Part shown: positions 31,933 to 40,793 of the stretch, piece by piece | Layout: the number at the start of each line of letters is the position of its first letter | Position numbering within the stretch: position 1 is the first letter of the stretch | From: Syntrophorhabdaceae bacterium | Lineage (GTDB): Bacteria > Desulfobacterota > Syntrophorhabdia > Syntrophorhabdales > Syntrophorhabdaceae | Direction of reading: 5' to 3' | Assembly: GCA_036504895.1 (NCBI GenBank) | Contig: DASXUJ010000127.1 | Span: forward strand, 1 to 64,000 | Length of the DNA stretch: 64,000 nt | Program-made: the position numbers and the translations under genes | The notes under the pieces: generated by a model | What the model saw: the letters and a program-made list of their open reading frames with translations, nothing else | The model's database searches: none | What the model was told of the DNA's origin: nothing

Positions 31933-33528
31933 TTACCCCTCTGCCCCCTCTCCGAAATCTCCGATGATCTTCCTATGGGCGAGGGTATCTCTGGCGGCGA
32001 TAATGGAGGGAAGAGTAAAGGCAAAAGGCGCGTCCTCAATGGAGAGACTTCCCTCCCCGGAGTCCTTTCTTCCGGTAAAGGGCATCACATCCGGGCTCCT
32101 CTGGCACTGACAATTAATATTGACTCTGGAGACGTGGTGCATAAGATGGCCGGCGAGGCGCGAAAGTACCTCCGGATCGGCGCCGAAAAGGGATGCTTGC
32201 TGTCCGTAATTTGATTGAGCCCCATACCTCAACACCTCTTCCAGGTCATTATAAGGCACCACCGGAATAAGAGGGCCGAATTGCTCTTCATGATAGAGCC
32301 TCATGGAGGGACTCACCGGGTAAAGAAGGGCGGGCGAGAAAAAGGTACCCGAAGAACTACCGCCGCCGGAGTTCATGATTTCCGCTCCGCGAGAGATGGC
32401 GTCTCCCATGAGACCGGCGAGATAGGCCGGCTTTCCGGGTTCCACGAGGGGCGTCACGAGGATATTTTCTTGCCAGGGCATACCGGACCGCACTGCGGCA
32501 AGGGCTGCCGAGAATTTTGCGAGAAAGAGTTCCGCCCTGTGTTTCGGTACAAAGAAGAGTTTCAGGGCCGCGCACCGTTGGCCGTTAAAGGAAAGGGCGC
32601 CGGTAATGCACTCCTTGACCGTCAAATCCAGGTCCGCGTCGGGAAGAATGATGGCGGGGTTCTTGGCCTCCAGTCCCAGCACGCATCGAAGCCTCTGGGT
32701 CCTCGGATGGAGACCCCTCAGGTACGCGGCTACGGTGCTCGTGCCGATAAAAGCGAGACCGTCGATCATTCCGGAGGAAAGAAGGGGGGGAATCACTTCT
32801 TTTCCCTCGCCAGAAATCTCATTCACCACCCCGGCAGGAAAAGAGTCGCGAAAGATCTCGAGAAGGGGCTGATAAAGGAGTGTCCCGAACCTTGGAGTCT
32901 TGAAAATTACGGTATTACCGGAGATCAACGCAGGGATAAGGCCGGTGAAGGTCTCAAAAAGAGGGTAATTGAAGGGTCCCATGCAGAGCACCACGCCAAG
33001 GGGCATCCGTTCTATCCGTCCTACTATGCCGTGCCCGGTTATGGGTTCCCGGGTCGAGGTGCAGACCTTCCTGAATGCCTCTATCACACCTTTCGCATAA
33101 TCGACGGTACGGTCGAATTCGAGCTGCGAATCTTTATAGGTCTTACCTATCTCCCACATGAGAATACGGCTTATAAGGTCCTTCGAGGGCATCATCTTTG
33201 AGATGAAGCCTTCCACCTTTTCTATTCTCCGGGTAAGGGCCATTGACGGCCACTCTCCCCTTCCATGGTCGAAGGCTTCCCGCGCCGAGCGAAGTATATG
33301 GAGAGACTCTTTTCCCGTCATGAGGGGATACCTGCCGACCGGCATGCCCGAGAGGCCGGACGAGGTACGGACGCATACGGGGGAACGGACCTCCCGAAAC
33401 GGCCCGTCCCATTTATGGAGCACTCCTCCGCTCAGGTAATGATCGAGGGAAAGGGGAAGCACTCCGGCAAATTCGCGGGGTATCTCCTCCGGGAGAGGAA
33501 AAAAATTATCTTCGAAAAAAGGTTCCAT
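31933..33528 (-). CDS. aldehyde dehydrogenase, GapN-like
   Basis: 531 aa of the aldehyde dehydrogenase superfamily. The C-terminal pattern VNINCQCQRSPDVMPFTGRK and DSGEGSLSIEDA resembles non-phosphorylating NADP-dependent glyceraldehyde-3-phosphate dehydrogenase. Other landmarks are CMGPFNYPLFETFTGLIPAL, FIGTSTVAAYL, the general base region LGLEAKNPAIILPDADLD and the catalytic cysteine in FNGQRCAALKLFFVP. The N-terminal 90 residues are longer than in most ALDHs. I use ATG 33528 (a TTG precedes it in frame). It could supply NADPH or oxidise another aldehyde; the substrate is not certain. It is divergent from the thioesterase gene. Confidence 0.82.
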   Translation of the reverse strand: MEPFFEDNFFPLPEEIPREFAGVLPLSLDHYLSGGVLHKWDGPFREVRSPVCVRTSSGLSGMPVGRYPLMTGKESLHILRSAREAFDHGRGEWPSMALTRRIEKVEGFISKMMPSKDLISRILMWEIGKTYKDSQLEFDRTVDYAKGVIEAFRKVCTSTREPITGHGIVGRIERMPLGVVLCMGPFNYPLFETFTGLIPALISGNTVIFKTPRFGTLLYQPLLEIFRDSFPAGVVNEISGEGKEVIPPLLSSGMIDGLAFIGTSTVAAYLRGLHPRTQRLRCVLGLEAKNPAIILPDADLDLTVKECITGALSFNGQRCAALKLFFVPKHRAELFLAKFSAALAAVRSGMPWQENILVTPLVEPGKPAYLAGLMGDAISRGAEIMNSGGGSSSGTFFSPALLYPVSPSMRLYHEEQFGPLIPVVPYNDLEEVLRYGAQSNYGQQASLFGADPEVLSRLAGHLMHHVSRVNINCQCQRSPDVMPFTGRKDSGEGSLSIEDAPFAFTLPSIIAARDTLAHRKIIGDFGEGAEG

Positions 33529-33745
33529 CAATAGCCGTCAACTTTTTGCCTTTCCCGCTTCACGCAGGGAGAAGGAATATTATGGGATAAATATCAGGGA
33601 TGCCGCGACCCGCGCCCGTAGGGAAAAGTATCATCCCCGGTGCGGCCGGTCAAATAAAATAAAACCATGCCTATGTTTGACACAGCTCCCGCCGAAGTGA
33701 TAGAGAAAATGGGAAGCCACGCCAGAAACTCCGGAGGTGACCGTC

Positions 33746-34201
33746 ATGACCCGAATAAGATTGGTCGAACAGAAGGCATATGAATTTCAACATCCCCTTA
33801 CGCTTGAGCCGCGGGACATCAATTATGGCGGTCACCTGGGCCACGATTCTCTCATATCGCTTTTGGGCGCCGCGCGGGTCCATATGCTTTCCCGGCTGGG
33901 ATTGACCGAACTCGACCTCGGCGACACACGCTCCGGGCTCATCATGTCCGACCTTGTGGTAAATTACAGGGCGGAGGCCTTTATGCTCGATCGTCTCATC
34001 ATTGCCATACACGCGGATGAATTTACCCGGACCGCCTTTCGCCTCTTTTATCGCGTCTCAAAGGAGCAGACCCTGATCGCCCTTGCTGAAACGGGCATGG
34101 TGACCTTCGATTACAGGTCACGCAAGGCCGTGCCTGTGCCCCGTGCCCTTATGGAAGGCCTCACGTCGAAAGAGTTACCGGTCTCCACTCCTCCCGGCTG
34201 A
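33746..34201 (+). CDS. 4HBT-family (hot-dog) acyl-CoA thioesterase
   Basis: 151 aa single hot-dog domain. Typical features are the N-terminal EPRDINYGGHLGHDSLISLLGAARVHML helix region and ADEFTRTAFRLFYRVS..TLIALAETGMVTFDY in the strand region. Members hydrolyse acyl- or aryl-CoA thioesters, including 4-hydroxybenzoyl-CoA. The motif D-x-N-Y-G-G-H-x-G-H is like the acyl-CoA thioesterase YbgC/FadM group. ATG 33746 has GGAGG 8 nt upstream; a GTG at 33737 overlaps the ribosome-binding site. The neighbourhood suggests a housekeeping role in CoA recycling, but the substrate is unknown. Confidence 0.82.
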   Translation: MTRIRLVEQKAYEFQHPLTLEPRDINYGGHLGHDSLISLLGAARVHMLSRLGLTELDLGDTRSGLIMSDLVVNYRAEAFMLDRLIIAIHADEFTRTAFRLFYRVSKEQTLIALAETGMVTFDYRSRKAVPVPRALMEGLTSKELPVSTPPG

Positions 34202-34215
34202 AAGCGCCGGTCCCG

Positions 34216-34803
34216 TTACGGCGTTTCGACGGCCACTGCCAGGGCGTCCGTGATCCTTACCACCAGCTCGTCCCCGGGCTTTATCGCCATAAACCTCTTC
34301 ACCCTCCTGTCGACCGTAAAGGTTCCCGATTGCCCTTCAGGCCCCTTGAGGGTCACCATCCGGTTCTTATAATCGATCGCCTCCACCTTCGCGGTGATCT
34401 CGGAGATGTCGGCGACCATTATTCCGGGCTTGGCGCCTTTCGGAGCCACTCTCACGGTCCCAACCTCCGTCTCCACGGGCGGTTCATCAGATTTCCTGAC
34501 GAACACGGCAACCGACTCGTAATATGTGGTCTTCAGCTGGTCGCCCGCCTTTATGCGATCGAAATTTATTACTTCCTTGCCTACCTTTACGGTTTTTTTC
34601 GTCCCGTCAGGGAGCTTCAATGTCAGGGTGCGCTTCGCCTGGTCTATTGCTTCGACCGATGCCGTCACGCTCATTACTTCCGCGAGCACCGCGCCCGGTT
34701 TCCCGTTCTCTTTCTTCTTCGGACCCTCGGCAACGGCCGGCGCGAGGCCGAGCCACATCACCAACAAAGCAGACGCCAGTACAGCGCTCCATAATTTCTT
34801 CAT
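34216..34803 (-). CDS. exported protein with two repeated beta domains
   Basis: 195 aa with a signal peptide (LWSAVLASALLVMWLGLAPAVA). The mature part contains two copies of a roughly 65-residue unit: ASVEAIDQAKRTLTLKLPDG...IKAGDQLKTTYYESVAVFV and AKVEAIDYKNRMVTLKGPEG...IKPGDELVVRITDALAVAV. The pattern resembles small OB-fold periplasmic proteins such as CusF, but the metal-binding Met/His/Trp of CusF are absent. ATG 34803 follows GGAGG. It lies 26 bp after a DUF3313 gene on the same strand, so the two are likely co-transcribed. Function unknown. Confidence 0.75.
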   Translation of the reverse strand: MKKLWSAVLASALLVMWLGLAPAVAEGPKKKENGKPGAVLAEVMSVTASVEAIDQAKRTLTLKLPDGTKKTVKVGKEVINFDRIKAGDQLKTTYYESVAVFVRKSDEPPVETEVGTVRVAPKGAKPGIMVADISEITAKVEAIDYKNRMVTLKGPEGQSGTFTVDRRVKRFMAIKPGDELVVRITDALAVAVETP

Positions 34804-34829
34804 TTCTCTTTCTTCCTCCATTCCCGATA

Positions 34830-35507
34830 TTATTCCTTCGGTTCTATCCCATTGACCTTATCGAGAACCGTCCTTAGGCGTTGTGCCCAAAACTCGAAGG
34901 CCTCTTTGGCGGAGCCCCATTTGGTGAAACTTGACGTTTTACCTCCGGGCCTCTCATCGACCGCGGCGGCGATCCGCTCATTTGACAGGGAATCGAGCGC
35001 CTCCATTTCCATGCCCGTTTTACCGGCGCCCGTCCATGAGCCTGTGGCGGCTTTCTTCACCACGCTGATGGCAATGCCCACGGGAATTACCGAAGAGATT
35101 ACGCTTCTTCCGGGGCTCGAAGATTCGAGTTTGGTAATCGCCACTCTTAACCGGAGCACATCGGGACCGGCCTCGGCCACTAAGGGATAGGCGTCGCCCA
35201 GGGCCTTCGCCGCGGCCTGATTGAACTGGTCGGAAAGGTCCTTAAGCTCTGTGGGGTCGATTCCTTTATATTTGGAATCTTCGGCAAAAAAGAAGACCAC
35301 GCCGTCGAGCATAACCTTCTTATACTTTGTAAAATCGACACCGGGTTTGACGTAACGATATTTGGCCCCTTCTTTGGGACCGGGACCAAGCTGACTGTAG
35401 TCATTCAGAAATCCGGAGAACTCCTTCTCCGCCCCGTGGCCGGGCGATACCGCACATAAGGCAAAAACAAAGGATGCCAGAATAACGCTCATTATCGGCT
35501 TTTTCAT
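34830..35507 (-). CDS. DUF3313-family exported protein
   Basis: 225 aa. Signal peptide MKKPIMSVILASFVFALCAVSPGHGA, then the DUF3313 pattern FSGFLNDYSQL, YRYVKPGVDFTKYKKVMLDGV, VEAGPDVLRLRVAIT, SFTKWGSAKEAFEFWAQRLRTVLD. Many members are lipoproteins, but there is no lipobox cysteine at the cleavage site here. Role unknown; the family is thought to sit in the periplasm or outer membrane. It is first of a two-gene unit with the double-repeat protein. Confidence 0.82.
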   Translation of the reverse strand: MKKPIMSVILASFVFALCAVSPGHGAEKEFSGFLNDYSQLGPGPKEGAKYRYVKPGVDFTKYKKVMLDGVVFFFAEDSKYKGIDPTELKDLSDQFNQAAAKALGDAYPLVAEAGPDVLRLRVAITKLESSSPGRSVISSVIPVGIAISVVKKAATGSWTGAGKTGMEMEALDSLSNERIAAAVDERPGGKTSSFTKWGSAKEAFEFWAQRLRTVLDKVNGIEPKE

Positions 35508-35692
35508 ATATGCTCTCTCCTTGAAAAATTCCTTTAATTGCGGGTCAGGGAATCTTATCAGTCGGTTCCTCCCCCATTTTCGAAGGACCGATACCCAAAG
35601 AATTTATATCCCGAATAGCCGGGTCCCGTCAACGAATTCCCGGAGGCGGGAAGTAAAAGAGCACCCTTCCACGGCCGGCAATCACGAAATAC

Positions 35693-35721
35693 TTGCCATG
35701 TAAGATTTTAAATTCTATAAT
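35693..35721 (+). promoter_or_regulatory. promoter of the xseB-rpoZ operon
   Basis: TTGCCA (35693-35698), 17 bp, TATAAT (35716-35721). The expected start point, about 35728, falls on or just before the candidate ATG codons at 35726 and 35732, so the transcript would have almost no leader. Confidence 0.75.
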
Positions 35722-35725
35722 AAAA

Positions 35726-35953
35726 ATGTCCATGAAATTTGAAGATGGGCTCAAGAAGCTCGAAAACATAGTGAAAAGCCTTGACAACGGCAATATCCCT
35801 CTTGACGAGGCCCTCGGCCTGTTCAAGGAAGGACTCTCCCTCACCAAAGAACTCTCCAAAAGACTTGATGAGATAGAGAAAAAGGTCGAGGTGCTGATCA
35901 AAAAAGAGGACGGCTCGATAGATAAAGGGGCCTTCGACAGGGAAGATACGTGA
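35726..35953 (+). CDS. xseB: exodeoxyribonuclease VII small subunit
   Basis: 75 aa (or 73 from ATG 35732). Typical XseB: MKFEDGLKKLENIVKSLDNG, NIPLDEALGLFKEG and SLTKELSKRLDEIEKKVEVL. It forms the stalk of the exonuclease VII complex with XseA, which is not in the window. First gene of an eight-gene run. No ribosome-binding site precedes either ATG and the promoter lies just upstream, so the message may be leaderless. It overlaps ispA as GTGA. Confidence 0.92.
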   Translation: MSMKFEDGLKKLENIVKSLDNGNIPLDEALGLFKEGLSLTKELSKRLDEIEKKVEVLIKKEDGSIDKGAFDREDT

Positions 35954-36837
35954 CCGATCTGGCAAGCTATTTGCGAGAGAAACAGATAATCGTCGAGAAC
36001 AGTCTTAAAGACCTGTTCTCTTCACTGAAGACGCCTCCTTCCGTTCTTAGAGATTCCATGGGATATATGCTTTTTTCTCATGGGAAGAGAATAAGGCCGA
36101 TTCTGGCAATAGCTGCATGCGAGGCCCAGGGGAAAAGCTCGGACGATCTGCTGCCTTTTGCCTGTGCCATCGAGATGATCCATACATATTCCCTGATCCA
36201 CGACGACCTCCCGAGCCTCGACAACGATGACCTGAGAAGGGGAAAACCTACGTGCCACAAAGTGTACGGCGAGGCGATCGCCCTTCTGGCGGGCGACGGG
36301 CTCCTTACCGAAGCCTTCAGGTTAATGGCGGATAACCGGCATGGAGAGCGTATAAACCCCAGGATCGTGCGGGATGTCATCTTTGAAGTAGCCTCCGCGG
36401 CAGGGGCCGAGGGCATGGTCGCCGGTCAGGTGATGGATGTCCTCTATGACGGGAAGGAAGGCACCAAGAATATCCTTCATTACATCCACTCCCGAAAGAC
36501 CACGGCCCTTATCAGGGCTTCAGTACGGGTAGGAGCGATTATGGGAGGAGCAAAGACGCGGGCCCTTGCAAAATTCACCCGCTACGGAGAGGCGCTCGGT
36601 CTCGCTTTTCAGATCATGGACGATCTTCTCGATGTGGAGGGAGACGAGGAAATAGTGGGCAAGCGCCTGAAGAAGGATACGAATAAACAGACCTACGTAA
36701 GACATTACGGCGTGGTTGCGTCCAAGATCAAGCTGGAACAGCTCACCGAAGAAGCGGTAAAATCCGTCCAGTTTTTAGGCGATAATTCCGCCATCCTCGC
36801 CGAATTGGCTCAGTTTATCGGCAGTCGGGTCTCTTAA
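35950..36837 (+). CDS. ispA: farnesyl/geranylgeranyl diphosphate synthase
   Basis: 295-aa short-chain polyprenyl diphosphate synthase that condenses DMAPP/GPP with IPP. The first aspartate-rich motif is HDDLPSLDNDDLRRGKPT (about 82-99) and the second is FQIMDDLLDVEGD (about 219-231). MGYMLFSHGKRIRPIL near the N-terminus binds IPP. The residues before the first motif cannot fix chain length with confidence. GTG start at 35950 overlaps the xseB stop by 4 bp. Its partner dxs follows with a one-base overlap, the common xseB-ispA-dxs arrangement. Confidence 0.93.
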   Translation: MTDLASYLREKQIIVENSLKDLFSSLKTPPSVLRDSMGYMLFSHGKRIRPILAIAACEAQGKSSDDLLPFACAIEMIHTYSLIHDDLPSLDNDDLRRGKPTCHKVYGEAIALLAGDGLLTEAFRLMADNRHGERINPRIVRDVIFEVASAAGAEGMVAGQVMDVLYDGKEGTKNILHYIHSRKTTALIRASVRVGAIMGGAKTRALAKFTRYGEALGLAFQIMDDLLDVEGDEEIVGKRLKKDTNKQTYVRHYGVVASKIKLEQLTEEAVKSVQFLGDNSAILAELAQFIGSRVS

Positions 36838-38705
36838 TGTTTCTCGAGAGAATAGAGGGCCCCGGAGACTTAAAGAAGCTGGACGCGGGTGAGCTCTCCC
36901 AGCTCGCCGAAGAAGTGCGCCGGTGCATCATCGACACGGTCTCTCACACGGGAGGGCACCTTTCCTCCAACCTGGGCGTGGTGGAGTTGACCCTCGCCCT
37001 CCATTGCGTCTTCGACTCACCGCAGGATAAGATTATTTGGGATGTGGGCCATCAGAGCTATACCCATAAACTGGTAACCGGCAGAAAAGGCCGGTTCGCC
37101 ACCTTGCGTCAGAATGGCGGCATAAGCGGCTTTCCCTCACGCAAAGAAAGCGTCTACGACGTCTTTGACACCGGTCATGCGAGCAATTCCATCTCTGTGG
37201 CGGTGGGCCTCGCCGAAGCGCGCAATAAAACGGGCAAGAACCATAAGATAGTTGCGGTTATCGGCGACGGCTCGCTTACGGGAGGCATGTCTTTCGAGGC
37301 ACTCAACCACGCCGGCCACTTAAGAAGCGATATTATCGTCATTCTCAATGACAATGAGATGTCCATCTCCAAAAACATCGGCGCCCTTTCGTCATATCTC
37401 AATAAGATCATGACAGGGGAGTTCATGAGCAACTTGCGCGAAGAGGTCAAGTCAAGGCTCAGGAAGCTGCCCCAACCGGTAGGCGATACCGTGTACAAGG
37501 TGGCGCGCCACGTGGAAGAGACCATAAAGGCCCTGGTTACGCCGGGCATGCTCTTCGAAGCCCTCGGTTTCCAGTATGTGGGGCCTGTAGACGGTCACAA
37601 TCTCGGCCATCTCCTCGATAACCTCCAGAACGTGAAGCGCCTGAGGGGTCCTGTGCTCCTCCACGTGATCACGAAAAAGGGGAAGGGTTATGTCCATGCG
37701 GAGGACGATCCCGAGAGGTTTCACGGCATCTCCACCTTCGAGCTCGAAACAGGCGCCTCCACCTCCAAAGGGGTAAAGACTTATACCGACATATTCGGTC
37801 AGACAATGATCGAGCTTGCCGAAAAAGATGAGAGGATTGTGGCGATCACCGCGGCCATGGGCCTGGGCACAGGACTCGACCGGTTTTCCCAGCTTTTTCC
37901 CGAACGGTTTTATGATATCGGTATTGCGGAGCAGCATGGCGTCACCTTCGCCGGCGCCCTCGCCCTCGGGGGATTGAGGCCTTTCATCGCCATTTATTCT
38001 ACGTTCCTCCAAAGGGCCTACGATCAGATCATCCTTGACGTCTGTCTCCAGGACCTCCCGGTGGTCTTCGCCGTCGATCGAGGCGGCATCGTGGGACAGG
38101 ACGGACCTACCCATCACGGCGCCTTCGATCTCACCTATTTCCGCTCCATCCCGAACCTCATCCTCATGACCCCTAAGGACGAAAATGAGCTGAGGCAGAT
38201 GCTCTATTCCGCGTACTGCTATGGAAAACCCGTTGCCGTCAGGTATCCCCGGGGTGAAGCGCTGGGGGTTGCCATGGCCCCCGAATTCGAGGAAATTCCG
38301 CTGGGCTCATGGGAGCTTTTGAGGACCGGCACCGACGTGGCGATTATCGCCTGCGGGAGCCCTGTCCACCCTGCCCTTCTGGCCGCCGCCGATCTCGCGG
38401 AGGCCGGCATTCATTGCGCTGTGATAAACGGGCGGTTCGTAAAGCCCATGGACTGCGAGATGCTTTCCCGTGTGGCAGCCAATTCCGCACGAATCCTGAC
38501 CGTCGAAGAAAATACCCTCATGGGAGGCTTCGGAAGCGGGGTCTCGGAAATGCTGGCTGAACAGGGCATCCTGGTGCCTGTCAGAAATATCGGCCTGCCG
38601 GACGCATTCCTGCCCCACGGGTCCCAGTCGAGTCTGAGGCGCAAAATAGGACTCGATCGGGAAGGGATCGTAAAGGCAGTGAAGGATTGGCTAAAGAGCG
38701 CATAG
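36837..38705 (+). CDS. dxs: 1-deoxy-D-xylulose-5-phosphate synthase
   Basis: 622 aa thiamine-diphosphate enzyme, first step of the MEP isoprenoid pathway (pyruvate plus glyceraldehyde 3-phosphate). GGHLSSNLGVVELTLALH, WDVGHQSYTHKLVTGR, the ThDP/Mg motif GDGSLTGGMSFEALNHAG, DIGIAEQHGVTFAGALA in the pyrimidine domain, and VDRGGIVGQDGPTHHGAFD are all present. ATG 36837 shares one base with the ispA stop (TAATG). Confidence 0.97.
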   Translation: MFLERIEGPGDLKKLDAGELSQLAEEVRRCIIDTVSHTGGHLSSNLGVVELTLALHCVFDSPQDKIIWDVGHQSYTHKLVTGRKGRFATLRQNGGISGFPSRKESVYDVFDTGHASNSISVAVGLAEARNKTGKNHKIVAVIGDGSLTGGMSFEALNHAGHLRSDIIVILNDNEMSISKNIGALSSYLNKIMTGEFMSNLREEVKSRLRKLPQPVGDTVYKVARHVEETIKALVTPGMLFEALGFQYVGPVDGHNLGHLLDNLQNVKRLRGPVLLHVITKKGKGYVHAEDDPERFHGISTFELETGASTSKGVKTYTDIFGQTMIELAEKDERIVAITAAMGLGTGLDRFSQLFPERFYDIGIAEQHGVTFAGALALGGLRPFIAIYSTFLQRAYDQIILDVCLQDLPVVFAVDRGGIVGQDGPTHHGAFDLTYFRSIPNLILMTPKDENELRQMLYSAYCYGKPVAVRYPRGEALGVAMAPEFEEIPLGSWELLRTGTDVAIIACGSPVHPALLAAADLAEAGIHCAVINGRFVKPMDCEMLSRVAANSARILTVEENTLMGGFGSGVSEMLAEQGILVPVRNIGLPDAFLPHGSQSSLRRKIGLDREGIVKAVKDWLKSA

Positions 38706-39436
38706 ATACCATCCTGGCCAGACTGGGCCTTGCCCCCTCCAGAGAGAAGGCAAGGGTCCTGATCATGGCGGGTGAGGTATATATCGGAAGCGAGCGGGTG
38801 ACAAAACCCGACATGAAAGTAGCCGGCGACGCCCCCATCGAGGTAAGGGGAGACCCCATCCCATACGTGAGCTACGGGGGGATCAAGCTCGAAGCGGCGC
38901 TCGATAGATTCGGCATCGACGTCACGGGGTTTACGGCCCTGGATGTGGGTTCGTCCACGGGGGGCTTTGTAGACTGTCTTCTCGCCCATGGAGTGCGGAA
39001 AGTCCACGCCATCGACGTAGGCACCCATCAACTCCACGAGAAGCTGAGAAAGGACGAGAGGGTCGTCCTCCGGGAAAACCTGAACGCCCGGACCCTCACG
39101 CTTGAAGACATAGGCGAGCTGGTGGACGTGGTGACTATAGACGTATCCTTCATCTCCCTGAGGAAGATACTGCCGCCCGTGGTCTCCTTGATCAAGCCCG
39201 GGGGATGTATTATGTCTCTTTTTAAGCCTCAGTTCGAGGTGGGTCGGTTTGAAGTAGGCAAAGGCGGGATTGTGAAGGACCAGGAGAAGATCTCCCGAGT
39301 GATGGAGGAGATAAAGGCCTTCGGTCTCTCGATCGGGGTAGAGGCAAAAGATTCGATAGAGGTCCCCCGGGACAGGAAGAAAAAAAACAAGGAATATTTC
39401 ATATTATGGGAAATCCGCACATCCCCAAATCAGTGA
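38687..39436 (+). CDS. tlyA: TlyA-family 2'-O-ribose RNA methyltransferase
   Basis: 249 aa. S4 RNA-binding domain at about 3-62 (RIDTILARLGLAPSREKARV), then a class I methyltransferase with the SAM motif ALDVGSSTGGFVDCLLAHG and the catalytic region DVSFISLRKILPP, SLFKPQFEVGR. TlyA methylates 16S and 23S rRNA in some species; in others it is called a hemolysin without good reason. Start is TTG 38687, overlapping dxs by 19 bp with GAAGGA upstream. Part of the same operon. Confidence 0.9.
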   Translation: MAKERIDTILARLGLAPSREKARVLIMAGEVYIGSERVTKPDMKVAGDAPIEVRGDPIPYVSYGGIKLEAALDRFGIDVTGFTALDVGSSTGGFVDCLLAHGVRKVHAIDVGTHQLHEKLRKDERVVLRENLNARTLTLEDIGELVDVVTIDVSFISLRKILPPVVSLIKPGGCIMSLFKPQFEVGRFEVGKGGIVKDQEKISRVMEEIKAFGLSIGVEAKDSIEVPRDRKKKNKEYFILWEIRTSPNQ

Positions 39437-39930
39437 AGTACTTCGCGAGCCTGATGTTCGCCACCGAGATATCCCTTCATAAAGCGGAGGGGGAACTGGT
39501 GAGCTACATCGGGAAGATAGAGCAGACCACGGGGCTTATCCCGTTTATCCACAGCACCTACTACGATAAGGAGATGGGAGGAAATATCATGAGGGTCTTC
39601 CTCCTTTTCGAGCCCTTGCTCCACAGAGACCTCCTGCCGGAGATAAAGCTCCAGACCAACGAGATAGAGAGGCAGCTCAAGGTACAGGGAAAGAGAACCG
39701 TCAACATCGATCCCGGCTATATCGCCCTTGAGCACATTATACTCGCCACCACAAAAGGGTATTCCCACAGGGTTTACCTCAGTAAGGGCATCTACGCCGA
39801 CCTGACCCTCATGTTCCAGAACGGGACATACCGGCCCCTCGAATGGACCTATCCCGATTACCGCGAAAAAGAGACCATATTTATCATGAACCAATGGAGA
39901 GAGATCTATAAGGGGATGCTGAAACCATGA
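39406..39930 (+). CDS. DUF4416 family protein
   Basis: 174 aa, uniform cytoplasmic protein without membrane segments. Conserved-looking blocks are KYFASLMFATEISLHKAE, PFIHSTYYDKEMG, FLLFEPLLHRDLLPEIKL, RTVNIDPGYIALEHIILATTK and RPLEWTYPDYREKETIFI. The ATG lies inside the tlyA 3' end (31-bp overlap) and the yicC ATG overlaps its stop. Proteins of this family are often found in this gene neighbourhood in Deltaproteobacteria. No function is established to my knowledge. Confidence 0.85.
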   Translation: MGNPHIPKSVKYFASLMFATEISLHKAEGELVSYIGKIEQTTGLIPFIHSTYYDKEMGGNIMRVFLLFEPLLHRDLLPEIKLQTNEIERQLKVQGKRTVNIDPGYIALEHIILATTKGYSHRVYLSKGIYADLTLMFQNGTYRPLEWTYPDYREKETIFIMNQWREIYKGMLKP

Positions 39931-40793
39931 AGAGTATGACAGGATTTGCCAAAGTGGAGGTAGAAAGCGCCGAAGGGAAGCTTTACGGTGAAGCGAGGTC
40001 CTTAAACAGTCGCTACCTTGAAGTCAGCATAAAGCTCTCGCGGGCCGATTCCGGCTACGAACAGAAGCTGAGAGAGATGGCAAAACAAAGCGTGAAACGG
40101 GGTAAACTTGACCTCGTGGTCAGGTGGGAGCGCTCGTCGGGACAACCGGCCCCATTTAAAGTGAACGAGGGTACGGTAAAGCAGTATGTGGAGATGGCAC
40201 GGAGCCTGAAGGAAGAATACGGGATCAAAGGGGATCTCACCCTGGAAACCTTGTTCAACCAGCGGGAGATCATCACCTTTGAGGAGAGTAACGGGATACC
40301 GGAAGAGATCCTCCTTCCCGCGTTCCACTCCCTTCTTACGAAACTGAATGAAGAGAAGGCCCGGGAAGGGGCCCTTATACTGAGCGACCTCTTCGGTCGG
40401 CTGGAGTCGATATCCGGCTATCTCAAAGAGATCGAGGAGCGATGGCCTTCGGTTATCGAGGCCCATGGAGAAAAGCTGCGCGAGAGGGTGACGGAGGCGA
40501 CAAAAGGAATCCCTGTCGACGAGGGGAGGATATTGCAGGAGCTTGCGATCTACATGGAGCGTCTCGATATCGCCGAGGAACTCGTGAGGCTCAGGGGCCA
40601 CATAGGTAATTTCCAGGATACGGTCGCGTCCGATGAATCGATAGGAAGAAAGCTCGATTTCATTATTCAGGAGATGGTGAGAGAGGCCAACACCATCGGG
40701 AGCAAGTCGAACGACCTCTATGTGAACGAACGGGTTATCCAGATAAAAGTTGAGATAGAGAAACTGAGGGAGCAGGCTCAGAATGTCGAATAA
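39927..40793 (+). CDS. yicC: YicC/YloC-family endoribonuclease
   Basis: 288 aa. N-terminal MKSMTGFAKVEVESAEGKLYGEARSLNSRYLE-type signature (given here in pieces: MTGFAKVE, SLNSRYLE), central helical region, and C-terminal DUF1732-like block with FIIQEMVREANTIGSKSND. Members are RNases that act on small RNAs or mRNAs. It overlaps the upstream gene as ATGA and gmk by 11 bp. Gene order yicC-gmk-rpoZ is widely conserved, supporting the call. Confidence 0.92.
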   Translation: MKSMTGFAKVEVESAEGKLYGEARSLNSRYLEVSIKLSRADSGYEQKLREMAKQSVKRGKLDLVVRWERSSGQPAPFKVNEGTVKQYVEMARSLKEEYGIKGDLTLETLFNQREIITFEESNGIPEEILLPAFHSLLTKLNEEKAREGALILSDLFGRLESISGYLKEIEERWPSVIEAHGEKLRERVTEATKGIPVDEGRILQELAIYMERLDIAEELVRLRGHIGNFQDTVASDESIGRKLDFIIQEMVREANTIGSKSNDLYVNERVIQIKVEIEKLREQAQNVE

